Shown piece by piece: positions 9,685-19,645 of a DNA stretch of 64,000 nucleotides. The DNA lies in contig QKWM01000004.1 of assembly GCA_003248315.1 (NCBI GenBank), positions 1,178,001 to 1,242,000 of the forward strand, given 5' to 3'. Within the stretch, counting starts at the first letter, position 1; each line of letters begins with the position of its first letter. The translations under genes were made by a program, and so were the position numbers. This DNA is from Streptomyces sp. SW4. Lineage in GTDB: Bacteria; Actinomycetota; Actinomycetes; Streptomycetales; Streptomycetaceae. Under the pieces are notes generated by a model. That model saw only the letters and a program-made list of their open reading frames with translations. It was not told the DNA's origin and ran no database searches.

Positions 9685-11782
9685 CGGAGCACCCGATCTC
9701 CTTCGAGCGCCCCCAGCCGGGCGTCGCCCCGCGGATCCCCGCGGGCGCTGCTGCGTACCCCGGTGCCACCGCGCGCCCCGCAGGCCGCCCTGCCGGCCCG
9801 GGCCGCACCGGCGAGACACCGGCCGGCCCCGCCTCCCGGCCGCGCCCCCGCCGGCCGCCCCGCCTCCTCGGACGCGCCGGAGGCGGCCCCGTCGGGCGGT
9901 GTCCCGGAGCACGCCCAGCCCGGCGCCGGTCCCGAGCCCGACACGCACCGTCCGCGGCCGGCGGCCGAGTCCATCCCGGCGCAGCCGGGCGCCGAGCCGG
10001 ACGGCCGCCCCGGCGACCGGTCCCCCGCGCAGGAGCGGCGCACCGGCCGGCAGCCGGTGCCGGGCCGGCCCACGCCGATGCGGCGGGACGGGGACCGGCT
10101 GCGCTTCGTGGGTGCCGCGACCCGGCGGATCGCCCGCGGCATGGACCTGGACGAGATCGTGATGGGCCTGTGCCGGGCGACCGTGCCGACCTTCGCCGAC
10201 GCGATCCTCGTCTACCTGCGCGAGCCGCTGCCGGTCGGCGACGAGCGTCCCACCGGCCCGCTGGTGCTGCGGCTGCGCCGCACCGACCGGATCCCGGCCG
10301 AGCGGGACACCGAGGGCGGCTTCGTGCCCCCGGCCCAGCCGGAGCCGTCGGAGCTGGACTCGGTCGGCGCCGAACTGTGCGAGGTACGGCCGGGCAGTGC
10401 GCTGGCCGAGGTGCTGCGCGGGGTGCGTCCGGTGTTCACGGACACCCCGCCGCCCGCGCCGCGCTGCCCGAACTGCTCGGCGATGGCTGCGAGTTCACCG
10501 TGCCCGGCGGCCGGCGGGCGATCCTGGCGCCGCTGCGCGGCCGGCGCCGGGTGATCGGGGCGGCGCTGTTCCTGCGCCGCCCGGAGCGCATCGCGTTCGA
10601 ACCGGACGACCTGCTCGTGGCCGCGCAGCTCGCCACGCACAGCGCGCTCGGCATCGACAAGGCGGTGCTGTACGGCCGCGAGGCGTACATCGCCGACGAG
10701 CTGCAGCGCACGATGCTGCCCGAGCACCTGCCGCGCTGCACCGGTGTGCGGCTGGCGTCCCGCTACCTCCCGGCCGCCGAGACCGCGCGCGTCGGCGGCG
10801 ACTGGTACGACGCGATCCCGCTGCCCGGCAGCCGGGTCGCCCTCGTGGTCGGCGACGTGATGGGCCACTCCATGACCTCGGCGGCGATCATGGGGCAGCT
10901 GCGCACCACCGCGCAGACCCTGGCCGGTCTCGACCTGCCGCCGCAGGAGGTGCTGCACCACCTCGACGAGCAGGCCCAGCGGCTGGGCACCGACCGCATG
11001 GCCACCTGCCTGTACGCGGTGTACGACCCGGTGGCGCACCGCATCACCATCGCCAACGCGGGCCATCCGCCGCCCGTGCTGCTGCACCTGGGCGGCCGGG
11101 CCGAGGTGCTGCGCGTCCCGGCGGGCGCGCCGATCGGTGTCGGCGGTGTGGACTTCGAGGCGGTGGAGCTGGACGCCCCGGCCGGCGGCACCCTGCTGCT
11201 GTACACGGACGGGCTGGTGGAGTCCCGGCTCCGCGACGTGTGGACCGGCATAGAGCAGCTGCGGGAGAAGCTCGCCGCGACCGCGCAGCTGACCGGGCCG
11301 GACCATCCGCCGCCGCTGGAGGCGCTGTGCGACGAGGTGCTGGACATGCTCGGCCCGGGCGACCGGGACGACGACATCGCGCTGCTCGCCGCCCGTTTCG
11401 ACGGGATCGCGCCGAGCGACGTGGCGTACTGGTTCCTGGAGCCGGAGGACGCCGCGCCCGGCCGTGCCCGGCGGCTGGCCCGGCGGGCGCTGGCCCGCTG
11501 GGGCCTGGACGAGCTGAGCGACTCGGTGGAGCTTCTGGTCAGCGAGGTCGTCACCAACGCCGTGCGGTACGCGACCCGGCCGGTGACCCTGCGGCTGCTG
11601 CGCACCGACGTGCTGCGCTGCGAGGTCGGTGACGACGTGCCGCAGCTGCCGCGGCTGAGGCAGGCGCGGGCCACCGACGAGGGCGGGCGCGGCCTGTACC
11701 TGGTCAACCGGCTGGCCCGGCGCTGGGGGCGACCCGGCTGAGCACCGGCAAGGTGGTCTGGTTCGAGCTGAACCGGGGCTGA
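9681..11782 (+). CDS. SpoIIE-type PP2C phosphatase with GAF-like and ATPase domains (three frameshifts)
   Basis: About 700 residues. First comes a Pro/Ala-rich disordered N-terminus (about 140), then a GAF-like sensor region (MRRDGDRLRFVGAATRRI to about residue 320). A SpoIIE PP2C phosphatase follows, with GGDWYDAIPLPGSR, VVGDVMGHSMTSA, NAGHPPPVLL, LLLYTDGLVE and DDDIALLAARF. The end is a GHKL anti-sigma-like ATPase with SEVVTNAVRYA and DEGGRGLYLVNRLARRWG. Such proteins reset anti-sigma/anti-anti-sigma switches. Frame changes near 9748, 10450 and 11727 (last part TRLSTGKVVWFELNRG) all look like base losses in G/C runs. The start is GTG at 9681 (VTEHPISFERPQ), coupled to the small upstream ORF. 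Confidence 0.88.
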
Positions 11783-11805
11783 CCCCGGGAGGGGTCCCGG
11801 CAGGC

Positions 11806-11837
11806 GAGGGGCGCCCGGTGGTCACCGGGCGCCCCTC
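11806..11837. terminator. Strong bidirectional terminator
   Basis: GAGGGGCGCCCGGTG (11806-11820) and CACCGGGCGCCCCTC (11823-11837) form a perfect 15-base stem between convergent phosphatase and penicillin-binding protein genes. Confidence 0.9.
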
Positions 11838-11862
11838 CGGCCTGTCGACGGGCCCCGGTGGC

Positions 11863-14212
11863 TCACTCCTCCTGGCGGTCCCGCTTCCCCGGTCGCCGTT
11901 GGGCAGCAGCGGGTTGTCGTCGTCGCCCGGGGACTCGCCGTCCGTGGGCGGCTCCGGGGACTGCGAGGTGGTCGGCGGGGTCGACGAGGGCGTCCCGGAC
12001 GGCGTCTGCGACGGCGGCTCGGAGCTGGGCTCCTCGGACGCCGGCGGCTCGGAGGAGGGCGCCTGGGACGACGGCGACTCGGACGGGCTCTGCGACGGCG
12101 ACCGGGACTGCGACGGCGTGGTGCTCGGCTGCACGGCCGCGCCCTGCTTGGTGTCCAGCTCGAACTCGCTGACGCCGTCCATGACGCCGAAGGTGTACGC
12201 CGCCCAGATCTCCGCCGGGAAGCCACCGCCGTTGACGCGGTACGGGACGCCGCCGGCCTTGTACATCGGGACCTGCGCGCGGGTCTTGCTGTCCTCGCCG
12301 AACAGCCCGACGGAGGTGACCAGCTCCGGTGTGAAGCCGCTGAACCAGGCCGACTTGTTGTTGTCGGACGTACCCGTCTTGCCCGCGACCTGCTGGCCGC
12401 CGCGCAGCGGGTTGTCCCGCACGGACTTGCGGGCCGTGCCGTCGTTGACCACGCCGGTCAGCACGGACGTCACCGTGTCCGCGGCCTGGCGGCTGATGAC
12501 CTGCTCGCCGACCGGGTCCGGGAACTCGACCGTGCGGGTGCTGTGCTCGGCGGACTTGACCAGGGCCGGGGTGATCTTCTCGCCGTGGTTGGCGAGGGTG
12601 GCGTAGACACCGGCCATCTCCAGCGGGCTCGCGCCCATGCTGCCCAGGGTCTGCGCGGGCACCGCCTCCATGCCCTCGGTCTCCATGCCGAGCCTGCCGG
12701 CGACGTCGACGACCTCGTCCATGCCGACGTCGATGCCCATCTGGGCGAAGACGGAGTTGACCGACTTGTTCATCGCCTCCTGGACGGTGATGTCGCCGTA
12801 GTCGACGTCGTCCTCGTTGGGGGGCGCGAAGCCGACCTTGCGGCCGTTGTCCACGACCGGGCGCCGGCTGTCACCGTCGTAGACGGTGTTCGCGGTGATC
12901 GGCACGCCGTCCTGGGTCTCGGCGTCGCCGTCCACGGCGGCGGCCAGGACCACGGGCTTGAAGGTGGAGGCGGGCTGGTAGTCCTCGCGGGTGGCGTTGT
13001 TCGTGAAGTGCTTGAGGTAGTCCTCGCCGCCGTAGAGGGCCACCACCCCGCCCGTCTTCGGGTCCACGGAGACGGCACCGGCCTGGACATCGGCGTCGAC
13101 CTGGCGCGCCTCCGGGTCGAGTTTGCTGGTCAGCCGGGTCTTGACGGCCTTCTCCAGCGCGTCCTGCTTCTTCTTGTCGATGTTGAGCGTGATGTTCCAG
13201 CCGCCGGCCTCGACGAGGGCGTCGGCCTGCTTCATGTCCTCGGCCGTGCCGTCGGCGACCAGCTGCCGCTTCAGCGCCGCGTTGGCCGCCTCCACCAGGT
13301 AGCCGGCCTGGCCCTTCAGCCCGGCGGACGGCTTGGGCTCCTTCGGCTCCGGAACGTCATGCCCTGCCGTTCGGAGGCGTCGAGCCACTTCATCTCGACC
13401 ATGTTGTCCAGCACGTAGTTCCAGCGCTGCTGGACCATCTTCTTGCCGGTGTCGCTGGCGATCGCCCAGTCGTACTGGTTCGGCGCCTGGAGCAGTGCGG
13501 CCAGGTAGGCGCCCTGCTCGACGGTGAGGTCCTCGGCGTCGACGCGGTAGTAGGCCTGCGCGGCGGCCTGGATGCCGTAGGCGCCGCGGCCGTAGTAGCT
13601 GGTGTTCATGTAGCCGGCGAGGATGTAGTCCTTGGACTTCTCCCGGTCCAGCTTGAGCGAGATGACCAGCTCCTTCAGCTTGCGCGTGACGGTCTGGTCC
13701 TGCGTCAGGTAGTAGTTCTTGACGTACTGCTGGGTGATGGTCGAACCGCCCTGCGCGCCCTTGCCGGTGAGCGTGTTGAACACGCCGCGCGCGGTGCCCT
13801 TCAGGTCGACGCCGGCGTCCTTGTAGAAGGTCTTGTTCTCGGCGGCGACGAAGGCGTGCTGGACCTCCTTGGGCACCTTGGCCAGGTCGACGATCTCACG
13901 GTTGCGGTCGCCGTCCCGGGTGAGGACCGTGCCGTCGCTGTACTTGTAGACGTTGCTCTGCAGCTTCGCCTCGGAGTTGGCGGGCGGGATGTCGATCACC
14001 ATGTACAGCACGACGAAGGCGCCCATGCCGAGCAGGCACAGACCGAAGAACGTGCCGAGGATCTTCTTCCAGGTGAAGAGCCGGCGTATGCCGCTGCGGC
14101 CGGCCGCGCCCGACGAGCGGCCGCGCTTCGGCGCCGCGCGGCGGCCACCGCGCTGCCTCGCTCTTCTCTCTTCCGCCCGTCCCATGGATCCGGTCCGCTC
14201 CGCTTCGCTCAT
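11863..14212 (-). CDS. Class A penicillin-binding protein (transglycosylase/transpeptidase), two frameshifts
   Basis: About 780 residues; builds peptidoglycan outside the membrane. A basic cytoplasmic tail and one membrane helix (FFGLCLLGMGAFVVLYMVI) precede a GT51 glycosyltransferase: FVAAENKTFYKDAGVD, GGSTITQQYVKNYY, REKSKDYILAGYMNTSYYG. The transpeptidase has S-x-x-K in PASTFKPVV, S-x-N in KSVNSVFAQ and K-T-G in VAGKTGTSDNNKSAW. The tail is Ser/Pro-rich. The frame changes near 13360 (after ERQGMTF) and again near the end, where a GGGG run break gives GKRDRQEE and stop at 11863. Start is 14212; ATG at 14185 (MGRAEERR) is an alternative and looks like the usual start. Confidence 0.92.
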
Positions 14213-14378
14213 GTGTGCTCAGTCGTCACACAGGTTTCGCCGGCAGGTCAGCTCAGAAAGCTAACACCGTCAGATACGACAAAGGGCGGCCGATCCGGTC
14301 TTTTACGGACGTGAGAATCAGCACCCGCCCCGATGGAACCGACGTGCGAGAGGGGTGCAGGGTTGCCGCAGCGAGGTA

Positions 14379-14392
14379 AAGTGATAGCACTT
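14379..14392. promoter_or_regulatory. Operator-like palindrome upstream of the SPFH gene
   Basis: AAGTG and CACTT flank ATAG in a perfect 5+4+5 repeat, followed at once by a TAGAAC box that could be the -10. The palindrome lies about 75 bases ahead of the SPFH/RHH gene pair. The small ribbon-helix-helix-like protein encoded downstream is a candidate binder; that link is inference. Confidence 0.45.
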
Positions 14393-14464
14393 GGATAGAA
14401 CGAAGACAGCGCTCGGCCCGGGGTACGGACCCGTGCGGGCGCACGGATCGGAGGGGGAGCGCCC

Positions 14465-15399
14465 ATGCCCGCACAGGAGACACAGGCCGCCGCGGACGTC
14501 CCGGAGATGCCGGAGCCGCGCGTCCGGGAGTTCCCGCGCACAGCGTGGGCGGCGGACTCGCCCTGCTGCTCGGGCTGGTGGGGCTGCTGGCCGGCGGCGG
14601 TCTGGTCGCCGGCGCGACGGCCGTCGCCGGCACGGGCGGCAAGGCGGCGCTCATCGTCGGCGGCATCGTGGTCGCCCTCGCCTCGGTCCTCGCCATGAGC
14701 GGACTGAACATGGTGGCGCCGGGCGAGGCGCGGGTGGTGCAGCTCTTCGGGCGGTACCGGGGCACGATCCGGCAGGACGGCCTGCGCTGGGTGAACCCCC
14801 TCACCTCGCGCACGAAGATCTCCACGCGCGTGCGCAACCACGAGACCGCGGTGCTGAAGGTCAACGACGCCTACGGCAACCCGATCGAGCTGGCCGCGGT
14901 CGTGGTCTGGAGGGTCGAGGACACCGCCCAGGCCACCTTCGAGGTGGACGACTACGTCGAGTTCGTCTCCACGCAGACCGAGGCTGCCGTGCGGCACATC
15001 GCCATCGAGTACCCCTACGACGCCCACGAGGAGGACGGTCTCTCGCTGCGCGGCAACGCCGAGGAGATCACCGAGAAGCTCGCGGTCGAGCTGCACGCGC
15101 GCGTGGAGGCGGCCGGTGTGCAGATCATCGAGTCCCGCTTCACGCACCTCGCCTACGCGCCCGAGATCGCCTCGGCGATGCTCCAGCGCCAGCAGGCCGG
15201 GGCGGTCGTGGCGGCCCGGAGGCAGATCGTGGACGGCGCGGTCGGCATGGTCGAGGCGGCGCTCGCCCGGATCTCCCAGCAGGACATCGTGGAGCTGGAC
15301 GAGGAGCGCAAGGCGGCCATGGTGTCCAACCTGATGGTCGTGCTGTGCGGGGACCGCGCCGCGCAGCCGGTCCTCAACACCGGGACGCTCTACCAGTGA
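14465..15399 (+). CDS. SPFH (stomatin/band 7) domain membrane protein, one frameshift
   Basis: About 310 residues. A short cytoplasmic N-terminus ([15 protein letters not shown]) leads to two hydrophobic helices ([38 protein letters not shown]) and a band 7 domain. Domain motifs are [38 protein letters not shown] and [11 protein letters not shown], then a coiled C-terminal region with [24 protein letters not shown] proteins scaffold membrane microdomains. The frame changes near 14537 after VREFP (a base loss). ATG at 14465 follows a strong GGAGGGGGAG site. Its stop overlaps the next start (GTGA). Confidence 0.9.
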
Positions 15400-15653
15400 C
15401 GGCGCCCGAGGAGGAACCCGCGCCGCAGCGCCGGCCGCAGCGACGCAAGCAGGTGCTGCTGCGGCTGGACCCGCTGGTGTACGAGGCGCTGGCCCGATGG
15501 GCGGGCGACGAGCTGCGGTCGGCCAACGCCCAGATCGAGTTCCTGCTCCGCCGGGCCCTGGCCGAGGCCGGCCGGCTGCCCGGCGGGGCGGGCCCGATCC
15601 CGCGCCGCGGCCGCCCGCCGGCCACGGACCGGCAGGCTCCGCCGGAGGACTAG
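15396..15653 (+). CDS. Small ribbon-helix-helix-like protein
   Basis: 85 residues. KQVLLRLDPLVYEALARWAGDE is followed by SANAQIEFLLRRALAEAG, the strand-helix-helix pattern of Arc/CopG/MetJ-type DNA-binding proteins. A basic Pro-rich tail follows. The GTG start overlaps the SPFH stop (GTGA), so translation is coupled. The fold is inferred from pattern, not from a close named family. It may regulate its own operon through the palindrome ahead of the SPFH gene. Confidence 0.8.
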   Translation: MTAPEEEPAPQRRPQRRKQVLLRLDPLVYEALARWAGDELRSANAQIEFLLRRALAEAGRLPGGAGPIPRRGRPPATDRQAPPED

Positions 15654-15700
15654 GGGGCTTCCCGCCCGGCGGCCGGCCGGCCCGGGGACCGGCCGCGCCC

Positions 15701-15750
15701 TGGCGCCGGGCGCGCCTTGGCGCCGGGCGCGCCTTGGCGCCGGGCGCCCC
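15701..15750. repeat. Three tandem 17-bp palindromic units
   Basis: TGGCGCCGGGCGCGCCT is repeated exactly at 15701 and 15718, then as a variant TGGCGCCGGGCGCCCC at 15735. Each unit is self-complementary in part (GGCGCC, GGCGCGCC). It lies just after the SPFH/RHH operon and could serve as its transcription end. Confidence 0.75.
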
Positions 15751-15851
15751 GTCCGGCCCCCGCACGCCAGGCCCGGCGAGGCGTCACGGAACCGTGACAA
15801 TCGGCTCCGACCTGCGCCGACGCACACCGCGCCACGAGCTGCACACCCGGC

Positions 15852-15880
15852 GTATACACCCCGCGTATACACCCTGTGTA
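15852..15880. promoter_or_regulatory. PadR-type operator and promoter
   Basis: GTATACACC occurs twice, at 15852-15860 and 15865-15873, 13 bases apart. TACAC-CCT-GTGTA (15868-15880) forms a palindrome over the likely -10 region (TAGAGT, 15879-15884). The ATG of padR is only seven bases after that -10, with no ribosome site, which suggests a leaderless transcript under autorepression. Confidence 0.6.
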
Positions 15881-15890
15881 GAGTGCTCGC

Positions 15891-16415
15891 ATGTCCATCG
15901 GTCACACCCTCCTCGGACTCCTGGAGTCCGGGCCCCGCCACGGTTACGACCTCAAGCGGGCCTTCGACGAGAAGTTCGGTCACGACCGGCCGCTGCACTA
16001 CGGCCAGGTCTACTCGACGATGTCCCGGCTGCTGAAGAACGGCCTGGTCGAGGTCGACGGCATCGAGGCCGGCGGCGGCCCCGAGCGCAAGCGGTACGCC
16101 ATCACCGACGCCGGCGTCACCGACGTCGCGCGCTGGCTCGCCACGCCGGAGAAGCCCGAGCCCTACCTCCAGTCGACGCTGTACACGAAGGTGGTCCTCG
16201 CGCTGCTCACCCACCGCGACGCCGCCGACATCCTCGACAACCAGCGCTCGGAGCACCTGCGCAGCATGCGCATCCTGACCGACCGCAAGCGCAAGGGCGA
16301 CCTGGCCGACCAGCTCATCTGCGACCACGCCCTGTTCCATCTGGAGGCCGACCTGCGCTGGCTGGAGCTGACCGCGGCACGCCTCGACAAGCTCCGGGAA
16401 GCGGTGACCCGATGA
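15891..16415 (+). CDS. PadR family transcriptional regulator
   Basis: 174 residues. The winged helix reads HTLLGLLESGPRHGYDLKRAFD, then HYGQVYSTMSRLLKNGLV and KRYAITDAGVTDVARWL. The Vir-type C-terminal helices have HLRSMRILTDRKRKGDLADQ and HLEADLRWLELTAARLDKL. PadR proteins usually repress adjacent transporters and let go on binding a toxic compound or drug. The gene is first in an operon; its TGA overlaps the ATG of the ABC ATPase. It probably controls itself through the repeats upstream. Confidence 0.93.
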   Translation: MSIGHTLLGLLESGPRHGYDLKRAFDEKFGHDRPLHYGQVYSTMSRLLKNGLVEVDGIEAGGGPERKRYAITDAGVTDVARWLATPEKPEPYLQSTLYTKVVLALLTHRDAADILDNQRSEHLRSMRILTDRKRKGDLADQLICDHALFHLEADLRWLELTAARLDKLREAVTR

Positions 16416-17098
16416 CTCCGGCCGGTTCCCTGCTCGCCGCCGAGGGCCTGCGCAAGGCCTACGGCCCCACCCTCGCCCTCGACGGCGCCGAGTTCTCCGT
16501 CCACCCCGGCGAGGTCGTCGCCGTGATGGGCCCCTCCGGCTCCGGCAAGTCCACGCTCCTGCACTGCCTCGCCGGCATCGTCACCCCCGACGCGGGGACC
16601 ATCCACTACGCCGGGCGGGAGCTGTCCGCCATGACCGACACCCAGCGCAGCGCGCTCAGGCGCTCGGAGTTCGGGTTCGTGTTCCAGTTCGGGCAGCTCG
16701 TCCCCGAGCTGACCTGCGTGGAGAACGTCGCCCTGCCGCTGCGGCTGAACGGCACGCCGCGCAAGGAGGCCGAGCGCGCCGCCCTCACCTGGATGGAACG
16801 GCTGGAGGTCGACGACCTGCGCCGCAAGCGGCCCGGCGAGGTGTCCGGCGGTCAGGGCCAGCGAGTCGCCGTGGCCCGCGCGCTGGTGACCGGCCCACGC
16901 GTGCTGTTCGCCGACGAGCCGACCGGCGCGCTGGACTCCCTCAACGGCGAGCGCGTCATGGAACTGCTCACGGACGCCGCCCGCTCCACCAACGCCGCCG
17001 TCGTCCTGGTCACCCACGAGGCGCGGGTCGCGGCCTACTCCGACCGCGAGATCGTCGTCCGGGACGGCAGGTCCCGGGACATGGAGCGCGCCGTATGA
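16412..17098 (+). CDS. ABC transporter ATP-binding protein (MacB/LolD-type)
   Basis: A 228-residue ATPase subunit. Walker A is GPSGSGKST, the Q-loop region is FGFVFQFGQLVPELTCVENV, the signature is VSGGQGQRVAVARAL, Walker B is RVLFADEPTGALDS, and the H-loop is VVLVTHEARVA. It pairs with the FtsX-like permease encoded next, overlapping it by four bases (ATGA). The PadR-ATPase-permease arrangement suggests an inducible exporter, possibly for a membrane-active compound. The substrate is unknown. Confidence 0.95.
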   Translation: MTPAGSLLAAEGLRKAYGPTLALDGAEFSVHPGEVVAVMGPSGSGKSTLLHCLAGIVTPDAGTIHYAGRELSAMTDTQRSALRRSEFGFVFQFGQLVPELTCVENVALPLRLNGTPRKEAERAALTWMERLEVDDLRRKRPGEVSGGQGQRVAVARALVTGPRVLFADEPTGALDSLNGERVMELLTDAARSTNAAVVLVTHEARVAAYSDREIVVRDGRSRDMERAV

Positions 17099-19426
17099 GC
17101 GCGCGGCGGTGGGCCGGGGACCTCAAGATGGGCGTCCGGTTCGCCTTCACCGGCGGGCGCGAGGGCTGGATCCGGGTCCTGCTGACGGCCGTCGGCGTCG
17201 GGCTCGGCGTGGCGCTGCTGCTGCTGACGACGGCGATCCCCAACGCGCTCGCCGTCCGGGACGCCCGGGAGAACGCGCGCACCGACCTGGTCTTCGGCGC
17301 GCAGCCGCTGCCCAAGGCCGACGACACCCTGGTGGTCGCGCGGGTCGACACCGACTTCCACGGCGACTCGGTACGGGGCCGGGCACTCGAACCCGAGGGC
17401 CCGGGGGCGCCGCTCCCGCCCGGGGTGCGGGAGTTCCCGGACGCGGGCGAGATGGTGGTCTCCCCCGCCCTGAGGGAGCTGCTGGAGTCGGATGCCGGGA
17501 AGCTGCTGCGGGAGCGGCTGCCGGAGCGGATCGTCGGCACCATCGGCGAGAGGGGGCTGGTCGGCTCGGCCGAACTCGCCTTCTACCGGGGCGCCGAGGG
17601 GCTCGCCCCGCACATCGACGGCGGCCGGGTGGCCCGGATCGACCGGTTCGGCGACCCGGACGCCACCTCCGAGCCGATGGATCCGGTACTGCTCCTGCTG
17701 GTGCTGGTCGTCTTCGTGGTGCTGCTGATGCCGGTGGCCGTCTTCATCGCCGCCGCCGTCCGCTTCGGCGGCGAGCGGCGCGACCGGCGGCTCGCGGCGC
17801 TCAGGCTGGTCGGCTCCGACAGCCTGATGACCCGGCGGATCGCCGCCGGCGAGGCGCTGGCCGGCGCGGTACTCGGACTCGCCTTCGGCACCGTGTTCTT
17901 CCTGGCCGGCCGGCAGCTGGCGGGCCGGGCGCAGGTCTTCCACGTGAGCGTCTTCCCGAGCTATCTGAACCCCTCGCCGCTGCTCGCGCTGCTGGTCGCG
18001 GTGGCCGTCCCGGTGGCGTCCGTGCTGGTGACGCTGTTCACGCTGCGCGGCGTGGTCATCGAGCCGCTCGGCGTGGTGCGGACGGCGAAGCCCGCGCGGC
18101 GCCGGCTGTGGTGGCGGCTGCTGCTGCCGCTGGGCGGGCTCGCGATGCTGTACCCGATGCTCGGCCAGGGCCGCGAGAACGGGGAGTTCAACCAGTACCT
18201 GGTGACCGGCGGTGTGGTCCTGCTGCTGGTCGGGGTCACCGCGCTGCTGCCGTGGCTGGTGGAGACCGTCGTCGCGCGGCTCGGCGCCGGCTCCGTGGCC
18301 TGGCAGCTGGCGGTGCGCCGCCTCCAGCTGAGCAGCGGCACCGCGGCCCGCATGGTCAACGGCATCGCGGTGGCCGTCGCCGGGGCGATCGCCCTGCAGA
18401 TGCTGTTCGCGGGCGTCGACGACCAGTACACCCGGGAGACCGGGCGCGATGTGACGCAGGTGCAGATGCAGGTCAGCCTGCCGGAGGAGGAGCCGGTCGG
18501 GCCGGCCGCCGAGAGGATGCGCGCGACGACGGGGGTGCGCGGGGTGTACGCCTACTCCGAGGGCTACCTCGGCGACCGCCGCCGCGACCCCGAGCTGGGC
18601 GCCCAGCTGACGGTCGGCGACTGCACGGCGCTGCGCCGGATCGCCCGGCTGCCGTCGTGCCGGGACGGCGACGTGTTCGCCGTTCCCCGGGCGGAGTACG
18701 ACACCGACACCGCGAAGCTGGCCACGGCGGGGCGGACGCTCTACCTCGACGCCAGCTACGAGGGCTCGCCGAAGGGGAAGGAGATCCCCTGGACGGTGCC
18801 GCAGGGCCTGCGGCAGGCGGAGCCGCGGGTCGGTCCGGCCGGCGGCGAGACCGGCGGGTTCCTGGTCACGCCGAAGGCGCTGCCGGCGGCGGCCGCGCCG
18901 GGTCTGTCCGGGCAGCTCTACCTGCGGCTCGACCGGTCGGTGCGGGAGGCGCCGGAGCACGTCCGCAACACGGCGGCGGCCATCGACCCGATGGCCTACC
19001 CCTTGATGTGGTCGTCGCAGCACACGGCCGGCCGGTTCGCCGCCATCCGCACCGGGCTGTTCGTCGGCGCGGCCTGCGTGCTGGCGCTGATCGGCGCGAG
19101 TCTGCTGGTGTCGCAGCTGGAGCAGTTGCGGGAGCGCAGGAAGCTGCTGTCGGCGCTGGTCGCCTTCGGTACACGGCGGCGCACGCTGAGCCTGTCGGTG
19201 CTGTGGCAGACCGCGATCCCGGTCGGGCTGGGGCTGCTGCTGGCCTCCGCCGTGGGGCTGACGCTGGGGCGGCGCTGCTGAAGATGTCGGCGACGCCGGT
19301 GCGGGTCGACTGGGCGAGCGTGTGGTCGATGACGGGGGTCGGGGCCGCGGTGGTCCTGGCGGTGACCCTGCTGAGCCTGCCCCGCTGTGGCGCCTGATGC
19401 GCCCGGAGGGCCTGCGCACCGAGTAG
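17095..19426 (+). CDS. FtsX-like ABC transporter permease (two frameshifts near the 3' end)
   Basis: About 775 residues with two FtsX permease modules. The first helix is VLLTAVGVGLGVALLLLTT. A first extracytoplasmic domain follows, then helices (VLLLLVLVVFVVLLMPVAVF, PLLALLVAVAVPVASVLVT), a second large external domain (about residues 445-640) and a C-terminal helix set (TGLFVGAACVLALIGASLLV). The frame shifts near 19268 (LTLG to AALLKMSATPVRVDW) and near 19382 (LLSLP to PLWRLMRPEGLRTE), placing the true stop at 19426. It is translationally coupled to the ATPase gene. Confidence 0.9.
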
Positions 19427-19479
19427 GGCTCCTCGCCCCCGCCGCCCTTTCCCGCCCCGACCCGGGGCTCCGCCCCCCG

Positions 19480-19632
19480 CACCCCCGCTCCTCAAACGCC
19501 GGAGGAGCTGATCATCCCGGGGGCTCCGCCCCCGACCCCGCTCCTCGAGCGCCGGAGGGGCTGACTTGCCAGCCCGTCCGGCGTTTGAGGACGAGGCCGT
19601 TCAGGCCGAAGCGGGGGTCTGGGGCGGCAGCC
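19480..19632. repeat. Intergenic inverted-repeat cluster (second copy of the 7-kb family)
   Basis: CTCCTCAAACGCCGGAGGAGCTGAT, CTCCTCGAGCGCCGGAGGGGCTGA and CAGCCCGTCCGGCGTTTGAGGA occur in turn. The segment 19573-19625 is nearly the reverse complement of 7001-7053, including the flanking GACGAGGCCGTTCAGGCCGA. It lies between the convergent permease and oxyR genes and probably works as a bidirectional end. No coding frame is supported here. Confidence 0.8.
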
Positions 19633-19645
19633 CCCAGGAGGCGGG

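Noticed and set aside
10212..13388. A 1,058-codon open frame on the minus strand running past the penicillin-binding protein end and opposite the phosphatase gene
   Set aside because: Only the part above 11863 matches the penicillin-binding protein. The rest is Pro/Arg/Gly-rich antisense text opposite a conserved phosphatase, a normal effect of high G+C.
17035..19482. Long minus-strand open frame opposite the FtsX permease
   Set aside because: Low-complexity Arg/Gln/Pro text with no motif; the plus-strand permease with helices and coupling to its ATPase is clearly real.
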